This document shows, piece after piece, positions 1 through 8,466 of a DNA stretch of 18,609 bases. The notes below the pieces were generated by a model. It made no database searches. It was not told the DNA's origin and saw only the letters and a list, made by a program, of their open reading frames with translations. Source of the stretch: Armatimonadota bacterium (GTDB taxonomy: Bacteria > Actinomycetota > Acidimicrobiia > Spongiisociales > UBA5794); contig QQUL01000357.1 of NCBI GenBank assembly GCA_008501565.1, positions 1-18,609 on the forward strand. Direction: 5' to 3'. A program made the translations under genes and the position numbers. How positions within the stretch are numbered: the stretch's first letter is position 1; each line of letters starts with the position of its first letter.

Positions 1-236
1 AACGTGCGTTCCTCAAACTCGGGCTGGACATAATCGCCTCCCGCGCCGGGCTGTACATGTGGGTCAGGGTCGGAGACGACCTCGCCGTCACCGAACATCT
101 CCTCGATCAGGGAGTCGTCGTATCCCCCGGCCGTTTCTTCGGAACCGGCGGAGAGGGCTACATTCGTCTTGCATTGGTGCCGGCTCTGGAAGAATGCGAG
201 CTGGCTGCAGACGCTCTCGTCGAAGCAATGAAGTGA
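1..236 (+). CDS. dapC: Succinyldiaminopimelate aminotransferase, C-terminal fragment (5' end outside window)
   Basis: Reading in frame from base 3 gives 77 residues ending at TGA 234-236. They carry the C-terminal small domain of a class I PLP aminotransferase: 'GLYMWVRVGDD', then 'VVVSPGRFFGTGGEGYIRLALV', which includes the conserved Arg that binds the substrate carboxylate in fold-type I transaminases. The family is clear. The DapC assignment rests mainly on context, because dapD and dapE follow directly and DapC makes N-succinyl-LL-2,6-diaminoheptanedioate between those two steps. The PLP lysine and N-terminal two thirds lie upstream of the window. The stop is 14 bases before the dapD start, so the two are probably cotranscribed. 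A general aspartate or N-acetylornithine-type aminotransferase cannot be excluded from this fragment. Confidence 0.8.
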   Translation, partial: RAFLKLGLDIIASRAGLYMWVRVGDDLAVTEHLLDQGVVVSPGRFFGTGGEGYIRLALVPALEECELAADALVEAMK

Positions 237-240
237 GCAG

Positions 241-246
241 CGGAGG
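241..246 (+). promoter_or_regulatory. Ribosome binding site of dapD
   Basis: CGGAGG lies 4 bases before GTG 251, just after the dapC stop. It fixes the dapD start at 251, although the frame is open further upstream. Confidence 0.6.
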
Positions 247-250
247 AACC

Positions 251-1083
<833 letters not shown>

Positions 1084-1087
<4 letters not shown>

Positions 1088-2142
1088 CGCTCCTCGACAC
1101 CTTGATCGAGATCGTCGACATTCCCTCGGTGACAGGGGAGGAGGACGCACTCTGCACATGGATCGTGGAGCGTTTCTCCGCCACCAAACCCGTGGAACGC
1201 ATCGGAAACTCCGTGGTGGTCGGAACCCACCGGGAAGGGAAGCCGTTCCATGCCCTCTACGGCCACCTCGACACCGTGCCAGTCCAGGGCGATCCCAAGG
1301 CGACGATCATCGGTGACCGCATCCGTGGACTCGGTGTCGGAGACATGAAGGCGGGAGTGGCTGTGATGATCGAACTTCTCGATGATCCGGAGGTTGCCGG
1401 GGTCGGCGACGGGCTCGTATGCGTGTTCTACGACAAGGAGGAGGGTCCTGCGGCCGAGAACGGCCTTGAGGAAGTCCTCGACCGGTGCCCATGGCTCCTT
1501 GACGCAACACTGTCGATCGTGATGGAACCGACAGACCTCAACCTCGAAATAGGCTGCAACGGTGTTCTGAATGCCGATGTCATATTCACCGGCTCGTCTG
1601 CCCATTCGGCCCGTCCGTGGCTTGGCGAGAATGCTGTCACGAAAGCCGGGGGCTGGCTTGCAAAACTGCACGATCTCGAGCCTCAAACCGTTGACATCGA
1701 CGGTCTCGCCTACCGCGAGGTCTTCTCTGTCACCCAAGCCCACGGTGGGATCGCCAACAACATCATCCCCCCGACGTTTGTCGTCAACCTCAACCACCGG
1801 TTTCCACCCATCTACACGATCGAGGATGCCGAGGCAAGACTGCGAGATGTCGCTTCTGATGCCGACGAGGTCGTGATCAAGGATCGTGCACCCGCCGGAT
1901 TGATTGCCGAAAGCAACCCGGAAGTGGAGCGTCTCGATGCTCTCATCGGCCGTGAGCGGGTCGCAAAGCAGGGTTGGACCGACGTGGCACGGCTCACCTC
2001 ACGGGGTGCGGTTGCCGTCAACTACGGACCGGGCGAGGTCGCCCAGGCCCATCAGGTGGATGAATCGATGCCGATCGAAAACCTCGAAATCGCATACAAC
2101 GTGATGCGCCGGTTCCTCACCGACCAGAACCTCACTGAATAG
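1084..2142 (+). CDS. dapE: Succinyl-diaminopimelate desuccinylase, Gram-positive/actinobacterial type
   Basis: DapE is an M20-family metallohydrolase that removes succinate from N-succinyl-LL-DAP, releasing LL-DAP for cell wall and lysine synthesis. At 352 residues it has the usual length. Expected metal ligands and catalytic residues are visible: His61 and Asp63 in 'GHLDTVP', Asp87 in 'GVGDMKAG', Glu119/Glu120 in 'YDKEEGPAAENG', Glu148 in 'VMEPTD', and the late His in 'AHQVDES'. 'SSAHSARPWLGENA' and 'DIDGLAYRE' are typical of actinobacterial DapE. The GTG start overlaps the dapD stop (GTGA 1084-1087), so translation is probably coupled. The 3' end overlaps the convergent membrane protein gene by 11 bases. 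Confidence 0.95.
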
Positions 2143-2776
2143 TCCCGAAGTGGGCATCGGGTGTGTCCCGTTGGAGCGGTTCGATGGCGAACATCGGAAG
2201 GAAGAATGCGATGAGGGGCCCCATGCCGAATGCAAAGAGCGCGGTCCCGATGCCAACCGTACCCCCGAGGAGCCAGCCGAGGACGAGCACGGTGATCTCG
2301 ATCCCGAAGCGTGCGACGCCGATGTTCACGCCGCGCTTGGCGAGGCCCGTCATCAATCCGTCACGGGGGCCGGGTCCGAGTCCCGCACCGATGTAGAGCC
2401 CGGAGCCGACGGCGACGATGAGTATGCCGGCCACGAGTAGGGCGGATCGCACCGCGATTCCCTCCACCGATTCGGGGAGAAGCCAGAGGCTGGCATCGAT
2501 GACGAGGCCGATGAGGACGATGTTGGCGACGGTCCCGATGCCGAATCGCTCCCTGAGGGGAATCCACAACAGAAGGACAACGAAGCCGGTGATGATGCCA
2601 ACGGTCCCGAGCGGGATCCCCGTCCGGTTTGAGACCCCCTGATGAAGCACTTCCCACGGCGAAAGCCCGAGTCCCGAGATGACCTGCAACGAAACCCCCA
2701 CCCCGAACAACATGAGGCCCAGGGTGAGGCGCGGGACACGCTTCTTGAGTTCGCTGGCTGAGGGCAGTGGGAGCAT
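2132..2776 (-). CDS. YczE/YitT-family integral membrane protein
   Basis: The protein has 214 residues and about six hydrophobic segments (roughly 16-36, 53-73, 80-100, 108-130, 155-172 and 176-197). The stretch 'GLGPGPRDGLMTGLAKR' followed by 'VARFGIEITVLVLGWLLGG' and 'GTALFAFGMGPLI' is characteristic of YczE-like proteins of the YitT/YczE/YyaS group. Molecular function is largely unknown; B. subtilis YczE has been linked to polyketide (bacillaene) production, which need not apply here. The frame is open upstream to 3022, but that part overlaps gatC antisense and is not membrane-like. ATG 2776 was chosen because hydrophobic conserved sequence starts soon after and a TANNNT box lies 7 bases upstream. 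It is convergent with dapE and divergent from gatC. Confidence 0.85.
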   Translation of the reverse strand: MLPLPSASELKKRVPRLTLGLMLFGVGVSLQVISGLGLSPWEVLHQGVSNRTGIPLGTVGIITGFVVLLLWIPLRERFGIGTVANIVLIGLVIDASLWLLPESVEGIAVRSALLVAGILIVAVGSGLYIGAGLGPGPRDGLMTGLAKRGVNIGVARFGIEITVLVLGWLLGGTVGIGTALFAFGMGPLIAFFLPMFAIEPLQRDTPDAHFGTIQ

Positions 2777-2783
2777 GCCGACC

Positions 2784-2789
2784 ACGGTA
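2784..2789 (-). promoter_or_regulatory. Putative -10 box, leaderless start of the YczE-like gene
   Basis: On the minus strand TACCGT is followed by 7 bases (ggtcggc) and then ATG 2776, the geometry of a leaderless transcript. No convincing -35 element is seen. It mirrors the arrangement in front of gatC on the other strand. Confidence 0.4.
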
Positions 2790-2833
2790 CCGTTATGACG
2801 GTCTGGCACCGCCGCAAGGAAACGGGTCGTCGG

Positions 2834-2839
2834 TACCAT
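2834..2839 (+). promoter_or_regulatory. Putative -10 box, leaderless start of gatC
   Basis: TACCAT is followed by 7 bases (cgtgggc) and ATG 2847, placing the expected transcription start on the A of the start codon. There is no Shine-Dalgarno close to the start; AAGGA at 2816-2820 is too far away. This favours ATG 2847 over the in-frame GTG at 2841. Confidence 0.4.
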
Positions 2840-2846
2840 CGTGGGC

Positions 2847-3131
2847 ATGCCCGTTGAAATCGACATTGCCAAAGTCGCGAACCTCGCTCGCATCGCTCTG
2901 ACCGAGGAAGAACTCACCCGATACGGGAGCCAGCTCGAAGACATCCTTGTCCACGCGGAGCGTGTCCAGGGGCTCCCGACCGAGGGTGTGGAGCCCACGT
3001 CGCACCCATTGCCGCTCGTCAACGGTTTCCGCCCCGACGAGACCGACGAATGTCTCGACCGTGATTCCTTCCTCTCACAGGCCCCCGACAGCAGCGACGG
3101 GCAGTTCCGGGTGCCCCGGATTCTCGGATAG
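2847..3131 (+). CDS. gatC: Asp-tRNA(Asn)/Glu-tRNA(Gln) amidotransferase subunit C
   Basis: GatC is the small subunit that wraps around and stabilises GatA-GatB in the GatCAB complex, which amidates mischarged Glu-tRNA(Gln) and/or Asp-tRNA(Asn). The 94 residues have the family shape: N-terminal 'IDIAKVANLARIALTEEEL' helix, 'QLEDILVHAERVQGLPTEGV' and 'EPTSHPLPLVNGFRPDE', ending in the usual 'FRVPRIL' tail. gatA follows after 2 bases and gatB overlaps gatA, giving a complete CAB operon. A GTG start 6 bases upstream (2841) is possible, but ATG 2847 fits both the family N-terminus and the upstream -10 box. Confidence 0.95.
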   Translation: MPVEIDIAKVANLARIALTEEELTRYGSQLEDILVHAERVQGLPTEGVEPTSHPLPLVNGFRPDETDECLDRDSFLSQAPDSSDGQFRVPRILG

Positions 3132-3133
3132 CC

Positions 3134-4618
3134 ATGACCGATCTTGCAGATCTCACGATCGCCGAAGCAGGTGCGGGGCTGCGAAAAGGTGAGTTCTCGT
3201 CCGTCGATCTACTCGACGCTGTGACAAGGCGGGCATCGATCACCGAGGCACAGCTTCACGCCTATCTGACCCTTGACGCAAAAGGCGCTCGTGCAGCGGC
3301 CGAGGCCGCTGACGCCGCCTTCGCCGACGGTGACGTTGCCGGCCCGCTGCAAGGTATCCCCATCGCACTCAAGGACAACATGTGCACCAAGGGTGTGACC
3401 ACCACGGCTTCGTCGCAAATCCTCGCAGGCTGGAAACCCCCCTACGACGCAACGGTTGTACGAAGGCTCAAGGAGGCCGGAGCAGTCCTGACAGGCAAGA
3501 CAAACCTTGACGAATTCGCGATGGGGTCCTCCACCGAGAATTCAGCCTACGGCGAGACCCGGAATCCATGGAATCCCGATCATGTTCCCGGTGGATCCTC
3601 GGGCGGTTCGGCAGCCACCGTTGCCGCCGGTTCGGCGTTTGGAGCGCTTGGATCCGACACGGGTGGATCGATCCGTCAGCCGGCTGCACTGTGCGGTGTT
3701 GTCGGCATGAAGCCGACGTATGGTCTCGTATCTCGCTACGGGTTGATTGCGTTCGCGTCATCCCTCGACCAGATCGGTCCGTTCTCTCGCACGGTGGCAG
3801 ATTCCGCCGTGATCCTGGACGCGATCGCCGGCTGGGATCGCCGCGACTCGACATCGATCGATGGCCCCGTCCCCAATCTGGCTGGCTCCCTCGATCGAGG
3901 AGTCAAGGAACTCAGGGTGGGCATCGTCACCGAGCTCATGGGTGAGGGAATCGATCCCCAGGTCAAAGCCGCGGTATCCACAACAGCATCACAACTTGAG
4001 GCTGCCGGAGCAGAGCTCGTTGAGGTGTCGCTCCCGAGTTCGGAGTACGCGCTTTCTGCCTACTACCTGATCGCTCCCGCCGAATGCTCGGCCAATCTGG
4101 CCCGCTTTGACGGGGTGCGATACGGACATCGCAGCCAGATCGAGGGAACAACCGAAGACATGATGGCGCACTCGCGAGCTGAAGGCTTTGGACCCGAAGT
4201 AATCCGCCGGATCCTTCTCGGCACATACGCACTGTCGGCGGGCTACTACGACGCCTTCTATGGCCAGGCGCAGCGTGTTCGGACCCTCGTGCGGACCGAT
4301 TTCGCGGAAGCGTATGAGAAGGTTGACGTCCTTGTCTCCCCGACAAGCCCGACCACGGCGTTCCGTGTCGGGGAGCGAGCTGCCGACCCCATAGCGATGT
4401 ACTACTCGGATGTCTGCACCATTCCATCCAACCTCGCAGGCGACCCGGCGATCTCGGTTCCCATCGGCGTCGACGACACTGGACTTCCCATCGGCTTCCA
4501 GATCATGGCCCCGGCCCTCGGCGAGGAGATCATGTATCAGGTCGCGTCTGCCGTCGAATCCATCGCCGGATTCACACAGCGGGCAGTCCTCGCATCTTCC
4601 GACGTGGTCGCTCCATGA
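3134..4618 (+). CDS. gatA: Asp-tRNA(Asn)/Glu-tRNA(Gln) amidotransferase subunit A
   Basis: GatA is the glutaminase (amidase-signature) subunit that releases ammonia from glutamine for transfer to the mischarged tRNA. At 494 residues it is full length. The Ser-cisSer-Lys triad is visible: Lys80 in 'IALKDN', Ser155 in 'VPGGSSGGSA' and Ser179 in 'SDTGGSIRQPA', with the same spacing as the family. 'GKTNLDEFAMGSSTENSAYG' and 'GVVGMKPTYGLVSRYGLIAF' are typical. ATG 3134 starts 2 bases after the gatC stop, and the TGA overlaps the gatB ATG (ATGA 4615-4618). Confidence 0.98.
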   Translation: MTDLADLTIAEAGAGLRKGEFSSVDLLDAVTRRASITEAQLHAYLTLDAKGARAAAEAADAAFADGDVAGPLQGIPIALKDNMCTKGVTTTASSQILAGWKPPYDATVVRRLKEAGAVLTGKTNLDEFAMGSSTENSAYGETRNPWNPDHVPGGSSGGSAATVAAGSAFGALGSDTGGSIRQPAALCGVVGMKPTYGLVSRYGLIAFASSLDQIGPFSRTVADSAVILDAIAGWDRRDSTSIDGPVPNLAGSLDRGVKELRVGIVTELMGEGIDPQVKAAVSTTASQLEAAGAELVEVSLPSSEYALSAYYLIAPAECSANLARFDGVRYGHRSQIEGTTEDMMAHSRAEGFGPEVIRRILLGTYALSAGYYDAFYGQAQRVRTLVRTDFAEAYEKVDVLVSPTSPTTAFRVGERAADPIAMYYSDVCTIPSNLAGDPAISVPIGVDDTGLPIGFQIMAPALGEEIMYQVASAVESIAGFTQRAVLASSDVVAP

Positions 4619-6084
4619 CGAACGCGGATGTGCAAACGTGGGCGGCGGTCATCGGCATCGAAACACATGTCGAGCTGTCAACGAAGTCAAAGATGTTCTG
4701 CGGCCGTCGCGCCGACATCCCGGATGAGCCCAACACGGCCAGTTGCCCGGCGTGCCTCGCCCCTCCCGGTGCACCCCCGGTGCCAAACGAGCAGGCGATA
4801 GAAGGGATTGTGACCATCGGCACGGCACTTGGCTGCACCATCAACGAATCATCCCTCTTCTACCGCAAGAACTATTTCTATCCGGATCTTCCGAAGAACT
4901 ACCAGATAAGCCAGTACACCTTCCCCGTGTGTGAGTTCGGGTCCCTCGACGTGGAGGTCGACGGCGAGCCGACAACGATCGGGATCACCCGGGTGCACAT
5001 GGAAGAAGACACCGGCAAGAGCTCCCATGTGGGAGGCGGTGACGGACGCATCCACGACGCGGATCACACCCTTCTCGACTTCAATCGAGCCGGGGTTCCC
5101 CTCGTTGAAATCGTCACCGAACCCGACATCCGGTCGCCCGAGCAGGCAAGGGCCTACGGAGCCGAACTGCAGCGGATCGTGCGTGCCCTTGGCGTGTCTG
5201 ACGCAAAGCTTGAGGCCGGATCGATGCGGTTTGATGCAAACGTCTCTGTCCGGCGGGCTGGCACAGAAACGCTCGGGACGAGGACGGAGACAAAGAACGT
5301 GAACTCGCTTCGGTCCCTCCAACGTGCAATCGCGTTTGAGATCGATCGTCAGATCGGGGTCCTTGAAGACGGTGGCGTGATCGTTCAGGAGACCCGACAC
5401 TGGAACGAAGACACGGGTGCGACATCTTCCATGCGTACCAAGGAGGAATCGGAGGACTACCGCTACTTCCAGGACCCGGACCTTCTTCCTCTTGAGGTGT
5501 CTGCCGAATGGAGAGAAAGGGTCAAGGCATCGCTTCCTGAACTCCCAGCCCAGATGCGAGCACGATTCCGAAATGCGGGTGTCGACGCCGTAACGGCTGA
5601 GATCCTCGTCGACAGTGCTGAGCTGGCCGAGCTCTTCGAGGCAGCGGTCGCCGGTGGAGCGCCGGGAAAACTCATCGGGAACTGGCTGACGGGAGAAGCG
5701 ATTGCATGGTCTCGTCGTGAGGAGATCGAGGTCAACGAATCGGACCTCACCGCCGAGCATCTCATCGAGCTTGCCACGATGATCGAAGACGGCAAGCTGT
5801 CATCGACTGCGGGCAAGGACGTCCTGACAGCGGCCATGGCCGGCGAAGGTGCTCCGCACGACATCGCAGCGGCTCGTGACCTGCTCCAGGTGTCCGACGA
5901 AGGAGCAATCCTGGAAGCCGTCGACATGGTCCTCGCCGACAACCCTGATGCTGTCGATAAGATTGCCGCTGGTGACGACAAACCCATCGGCTTCCTCATG
6001 GGCCAGGTGATGCGTCACATGGGTGGCAAAGCCGACCCGACCATCGTGAAACAGATTCTCCGAGACCGAACCAAGGGCGCGTGA
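4615..6084 (+). CDS. gatB: Asp-tRNA(Asn)/Glu-tRNA(Gln) amidotransferase subunit B
   Basis: GatB binds the mischarged tRNA, activates its carboxylate with ATP and transfers ammonia supplied by GatA. The 489 residues match the family length. Seen are 'IGIETHVELSTKSKMFCG', 'TASCPACLAPPGAPPVPN' (with a CxxC pair at 44 and 47), 'FYPDLPKNYQISQY', 'HMEEDTGKSSH', 'DFNRAGVPLVEIVTEPD', 'MRFDANVSVR' and 'TKNVNSLRSLQRAI'. The C-terminal third (from about residue 345) is the helical YqeY-like tail domain that contacts the tRNA, ending 'GFLMGQVMRHMGGKADP'. Start and stop overlap gatA and serA by 4 bases each, so all four genes appear translationally coupled. Confidence 0.98.
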   Translation: MTNADVQTWAAVIGIETHVELSTKSKMFCGRRADIPDEPNTASCPACLAPPGAPPVPNEQAIEGIVTIGTALGCTINESSLFYRKNYFYPDLPKNYQISQYTFPVCEFGSLDVEVDGEPTTIGITRVHMEEDTGKSSHVGGGDGRIHDADHTLLDFNRAGVPLVEIVTEPDIRSPEQARAYGAELQRIVRALGVSDAKLEAGSMRFDANVSVRRAGTETLGTRTETKNVNSLRSLQRAIAFEIDRQIGVLEDGGVIVQETRHWNEDTGATSSMRTKEESEDYRYFQDPDLLPLEVSAEWRERVKASLPELPAQMRARFRNAGVDAVTAEILVDSAELAELFEAAVAGGAPGKLIGNWLTGEAIAWSRREEIEVNESDLTAEHLIELATMIEDGKLSSTAGKDVLTAAMAGEGAPHDIAAARDLLQVSDEGAILEAVDMVLADNPDAVDKIAAGDDKPIGFLMGQVMRHMGGKADPTIVKQILRDRTKGA

Positions 6085-7691
6085 CGCACATGTCCAACGA
6101 CACCGCACAACCACGTCGCAAGGTCATCGTGGCCGAAGCGATCGCAGAGGCGGGAATCTCCACGCTCGAAGCCGAGTGTGACGTCATTGATCTCGTCGGT
6201 GCAGACCGAAGCACCGTTCTCGCGTCCCTGGGAGATGCCGCTGCCCTCATCGTCCGTTCCGCGACGCAGGTCGATCGTGAGATGATCGAGGCGGGACCCT
6301 TCCTTGAGGTCATCGGACGGGCAGGAATCGGGGTCGACAACATCGACCTGGACGCGGCAACCGAACACGGTGTCCTTGTGGTCAATGCACCGAACGCCAA
6401 CACCATCTCGGCCGCCGAACACACGATGGCCCTTCTTCTGGCCCAGGCACGGCGTGTGGCCGAGGCCGATCACAGCCTGCGTGAGGGCCGATGGGACCGC
6501 AAGCTGTTCCAGGGGATGGAACTCCACGGAAAGACTCTCGGCATATTGGGGCTCGGCAAGATCGGAACACTGGTCGCCCAACGTGCCTCGTCGTTCGGGA
6601 TGCACATCATCGCCTACGACCCGTACATCTCACCTGAACGTGCCCGGAGGCTCGGTGTCGTACTGTTGCCGCTCGACGCGGTGTTTGCGACCGCCGATGT
6701 CCTCACCGTCCATCTCCCACGGACGGCCGACACCGAGAACATCATCAACGCCGAGTCCATAGCGACGATGAAGGACGGTGTCAGGATCATCAACGTCGCA
6801 CGTGGCGGAATCGTGAACGAAGCCGACCTGGCCGATGCGCTGCTCTCTGGGAAGTGCGGTGGTGCCGCCGTCGACGTCTTCGATACGGAGCCGACCACGG
6901 ACAGCCCGCTGTTCGGGATACCGCAGGTGACCGTCACCCCACATCTGGGTGCGAGCACAAAGGAGGCCCAGGACAAGGCGGGCATCGCCGTTGCGCACGC
7001 CGTCGCAGAGGCCCTCACGGGCCAGCTCGTTCTCTCAGCCGTCAACCTGGATCTCGGACCAACCGTCTCGGCCGAGGTCAAACCGTTCCTTGCCCTCGCC
7101 GAACAGCTCGGCAGAATCTTCGTTGTGCACGCCAAGGGCCTTCCAAGCGAACTGGTCGTCACCGCGAAGGGTCATCTCGCACATGAACCGGTGAGACCAC
7201 TTGCGTTGTCCGCGCTCAAGGGGGCCCTCGCTGGGGCCAGCGACGGGGCCGTGTCGTATGTGAACGCTCCGCTGATAGCGGCGGCCAAGGGGGTCACGGT
7301 CGTCGAGGAGGCCCAGCCCGATGTGGAGGACTATCAGTCGGTCATTCGCCTTTCCGGTTTCGTGGGCGGCCGGGAGCGAACGGTTGCCGGCACCTTCATG
7401 TCACGGAAAGGCGCTGTGCTGGTTGGGATTGATGACTACGCCGTGGAGGTTCCGTTGACCCACCACATGCTCCTGGTCCGCAACGACGATTCACCCGGAT
7501 GTATCGGGAGGGTCGGGACCTACCTCGGTGACCTTGGTCACAACATCGCAGACATGGTTGTGGGACGTTCGTCAAACGGAACCGGGGCCATGATGGGGAT
7601 CGCACTCGAAGCCGTGCTTGACGCCGCGAGTGTCGAGGGGATCAGAGGACTCGACGGCATCGCAGCCGTTCGCTACATCGAGCTGCCGTAG
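6081..7691 (+). CDS. serA: D-3-phosphoglycerate dehydrogenase, long form with ACT domain
   Basis: SerA oxidises 3-phosphoglycerate to 3-phosphohydroxypyruvate, the first step of serine synthesis. The 536 residues fit the long type with substrate-binding, NAD-binding, intervening allosteric and ACT domains. NAD fingerprint 'GLGKIG' is at 157-162, followed by Asp180 in 'AYDPY'. Catalytic Arg241 is in 'NVARGG', Glu270 in 'DTEP' and His288 in 'PHLGAST'. The C-terminal ACT domain starts near 'HHMLLVRNDDSPG' and ends 'IAAVRYIEL', suggesting serine feedback control as in other long SerA proteins. GTG 6081 gives a 4-base overlap with gatB like other pairs here; ATG 6090 is a possible alternative, since neither has an ideal Shine-Dalgarno. 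Confidence 0.96.
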   Translation: MTHMSNDTAQPRRKVIVAEAIAEAGISTLEAECDVIDLVGADRSTVLASLGDAAALIVRSATQVDREMIEAGPFLEVIGRAGIGVDNIDLDAATEHGVLVVNAPNANTISAAEHTMALLLAQARRVAEADHSLREGRWDRKLFQGMELHGKTLGILGLGKIGTLVAQRASSFGMHIIAYDPYISPERARRLGVVLLPLDAVFATADVLTVHLPRTADTENIINAESIATMKDGVRIINVARGGIVNEADLADALLSGKCGGAAVDVFDTEPTTDSPLFGIPQVTVTPHLGASTKEAQDKAGIAVAHAVAEALTGQLVLSAVNLDLGPTVSAEVKPFLALAEQLGRIFVVHAKGLPSELVVTAKGHLAHEPVRPLALSALKGALAGASDGAVSYVNAPLIAAAKGVTVVEEAQPDVEDYQSVIRLSGFVGGRERTVAGTFMSRKGAVLVGIDDYAVEVPLTHHMLLVRNDDSPGCIGRVGTYLGDLGHNIADMVVGRSSNGTGAMMGIALEAVLDAASVEGIRGLDGIAAVRYIELP

Positions 7692-7713
7692 CCTTCCCGC
7701 CCCTCGCAGCTCG
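7679..7713. terminator. Inverted repeat between convergent serA and ABC permease
   Basis: CGAGCTGC (7679-7686) and GCAGCTCG (7706-7713) are perfect 8-base complements separated by 19 bases, spanning the serA stop. There is no T-tract. It could act as a weak bidirectional terminator, but the long loop makes this uncertain. Confidence 0.25.
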
Positions 7714-7726
7714 GCGCTGACGCCCC

Positions 7727-8032
7727 TCAGATTTCGCGCTGATCCAGGCGGTACATCGACAACCAGATGAGGCCGGCACACACGGCGACCGTGACGAGCA
7801 TCGACCCCATGTATGTGAAATCGCCTCCCCCAATGAGTGCGATGGTTGCCCCGGAAAGCTCCGAGGGCAGCCATGCCCCGATGCCGGGGATCAAGGTGAG
7901 GATGCCCGAGATGATGAGGGCCACCACCGAGATGATCGAAGTGACAAGTACGGAACGTATGAACGACGAAATCGCAGTCACGACAGCAATCACGAAGGCA
8001 AGGTACAGGGCATAGAGCGCCGCACCGATCAC
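7727..8032 (-). CDS. ABC-2 type permease, C-terminal half (probably frameshifted from the preceding gene)
   Basis: The 101 residues are almost all membrane: 'ALYALYLAFVIAVVTAISSF', 'VLVTSIISVVALIISGILTL' and 'MLVTVAVCAGLIWLSMYRLD'. This is the second half (about TM 4-6) of an ABC-2/NatB-like exporter permease, where 'GALLYALYLAF...' normally follows a short cytoplasmic loop in one polypeptide. Here it begins with GTG 8032, which overlaps the stop of the upstream frame (GTGA). The reading frame stays open upstream and reads 'APGTPPISDVV' before that GTG, like the loop expected in an intact permease. It is therefore most likely part of one gene of about 245 codons broken by a frameshift near 8050-8067; two coupled half-permeases are the alternative. 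It is last in the minus-strand operon. Confidence 0.7.
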   Translation of the reverse strand: MIGAALYALYLAFVIAVVTAISSFIRSVLVTSIISVVALIISGILTLIPGIGAWLPSELSGATIALIGGGDFTYMGSMLVTVAVCAGLIWLSMYRLDQREI

Positions 8033-8466
8033 AACATCGCTGATCGGCGGAGTACCAGGAGCAATTCTGTCATCGCGATTGCGACGGCGGTTCCGAGAGC
8101 GACCGAGACAACGGCGAGGAGGTAGATGGACACGAGACGAGGTGTGAGAATGGAAGGAACTGACGCCCGCGACCGAAGGAACACCGCGATCTCTCGCTTG
8201 GCGTCAAAGGCAACGGTCATTGCCGCAAGGATGGCAACACCGAGGAGACCGAGCTGCTCAACGTTGCCGAGGTACTGCACAATCCCTTCGTAGGGCGTTG
8301 GATCGGGGAGAGTGATCTCAACGCCACCTCCGACCTCCTTGATGAGATCGGGCAGGAACCGGGCAAGCACGGGTCCGAGAATTCCTGAAACGACGAAGAG
8401 GCCGGGGATGATGAGGAACCGGAATGTCCTGATCATCCGGAGCCATTCGAGCTTCCACAGGTTCAT
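8029..8466 (-). CDS. ABC-2 type permease, N-terminal half
   Basis: The 145 residues begin 'MNLWKLEWLRMIRTFRFLII', a typical opening for ABC-2 permeases that pair with an adjacent NatA-like ATPase. Hydrophobic segments lie near 15-38, 73-86 and 110-134, with a periplasmic loop containing 'PYEGIVQYLGNVEQLG' between the first two. The part after 'MTELLLV' ('LRRSAML', then stop) does not look like a membrane-protein continuation, whereas the next frame does, so the natural C-terminus is probably the 7727-8032 frame. ATG 8466 overlaps the ATPase stop (ATGA 8463-8466). Together with the ATPase this would form an exporter whose substrate cannot be told from sequence. Confidence 0.75.
   Translation of the reverse strand: MNLWKLEWLRMIRTFRFLIIPGLFVVSGILGPVLARFLPDLIKEVGGGVEITLPDPTPYEGIVQYLGNVEQLGLLGVAILAAMTVAFDAKREIAVFLRSRASVPSILTPRLVSIYLLAVVSVALGTAVAIAMTELLLVLRRSAML

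Noticed and set aside
59..250. N-terminal extension of DapD from base 59
   Set aside because: It is Arg-rich, overlaps the dapC coding frame, and a good ribosome binding site sits just before GTG 251.
2777..3022. N-terminal extension of the YczE-like protein on the minus strand
   Set aside because: It is antisense to gatC and its promoter region, is low in hydrophobicity, and conserved sequence starts only after ATG 2776.
4849..5760. Long minus-strand open frame (303 codons) inside gatB
   Set aside because: gatB on the plus strand is unambiguous and full length; the antisense frame is a high-GC shadow with no recognisable motif.
8043..8067. Programmed -1 frameshift in the permease
   Set aside because: No X-XXY-YYZ slippery heptamer is seen at the frame change, so an error, a mutation or coupled reinitiation is more likely.
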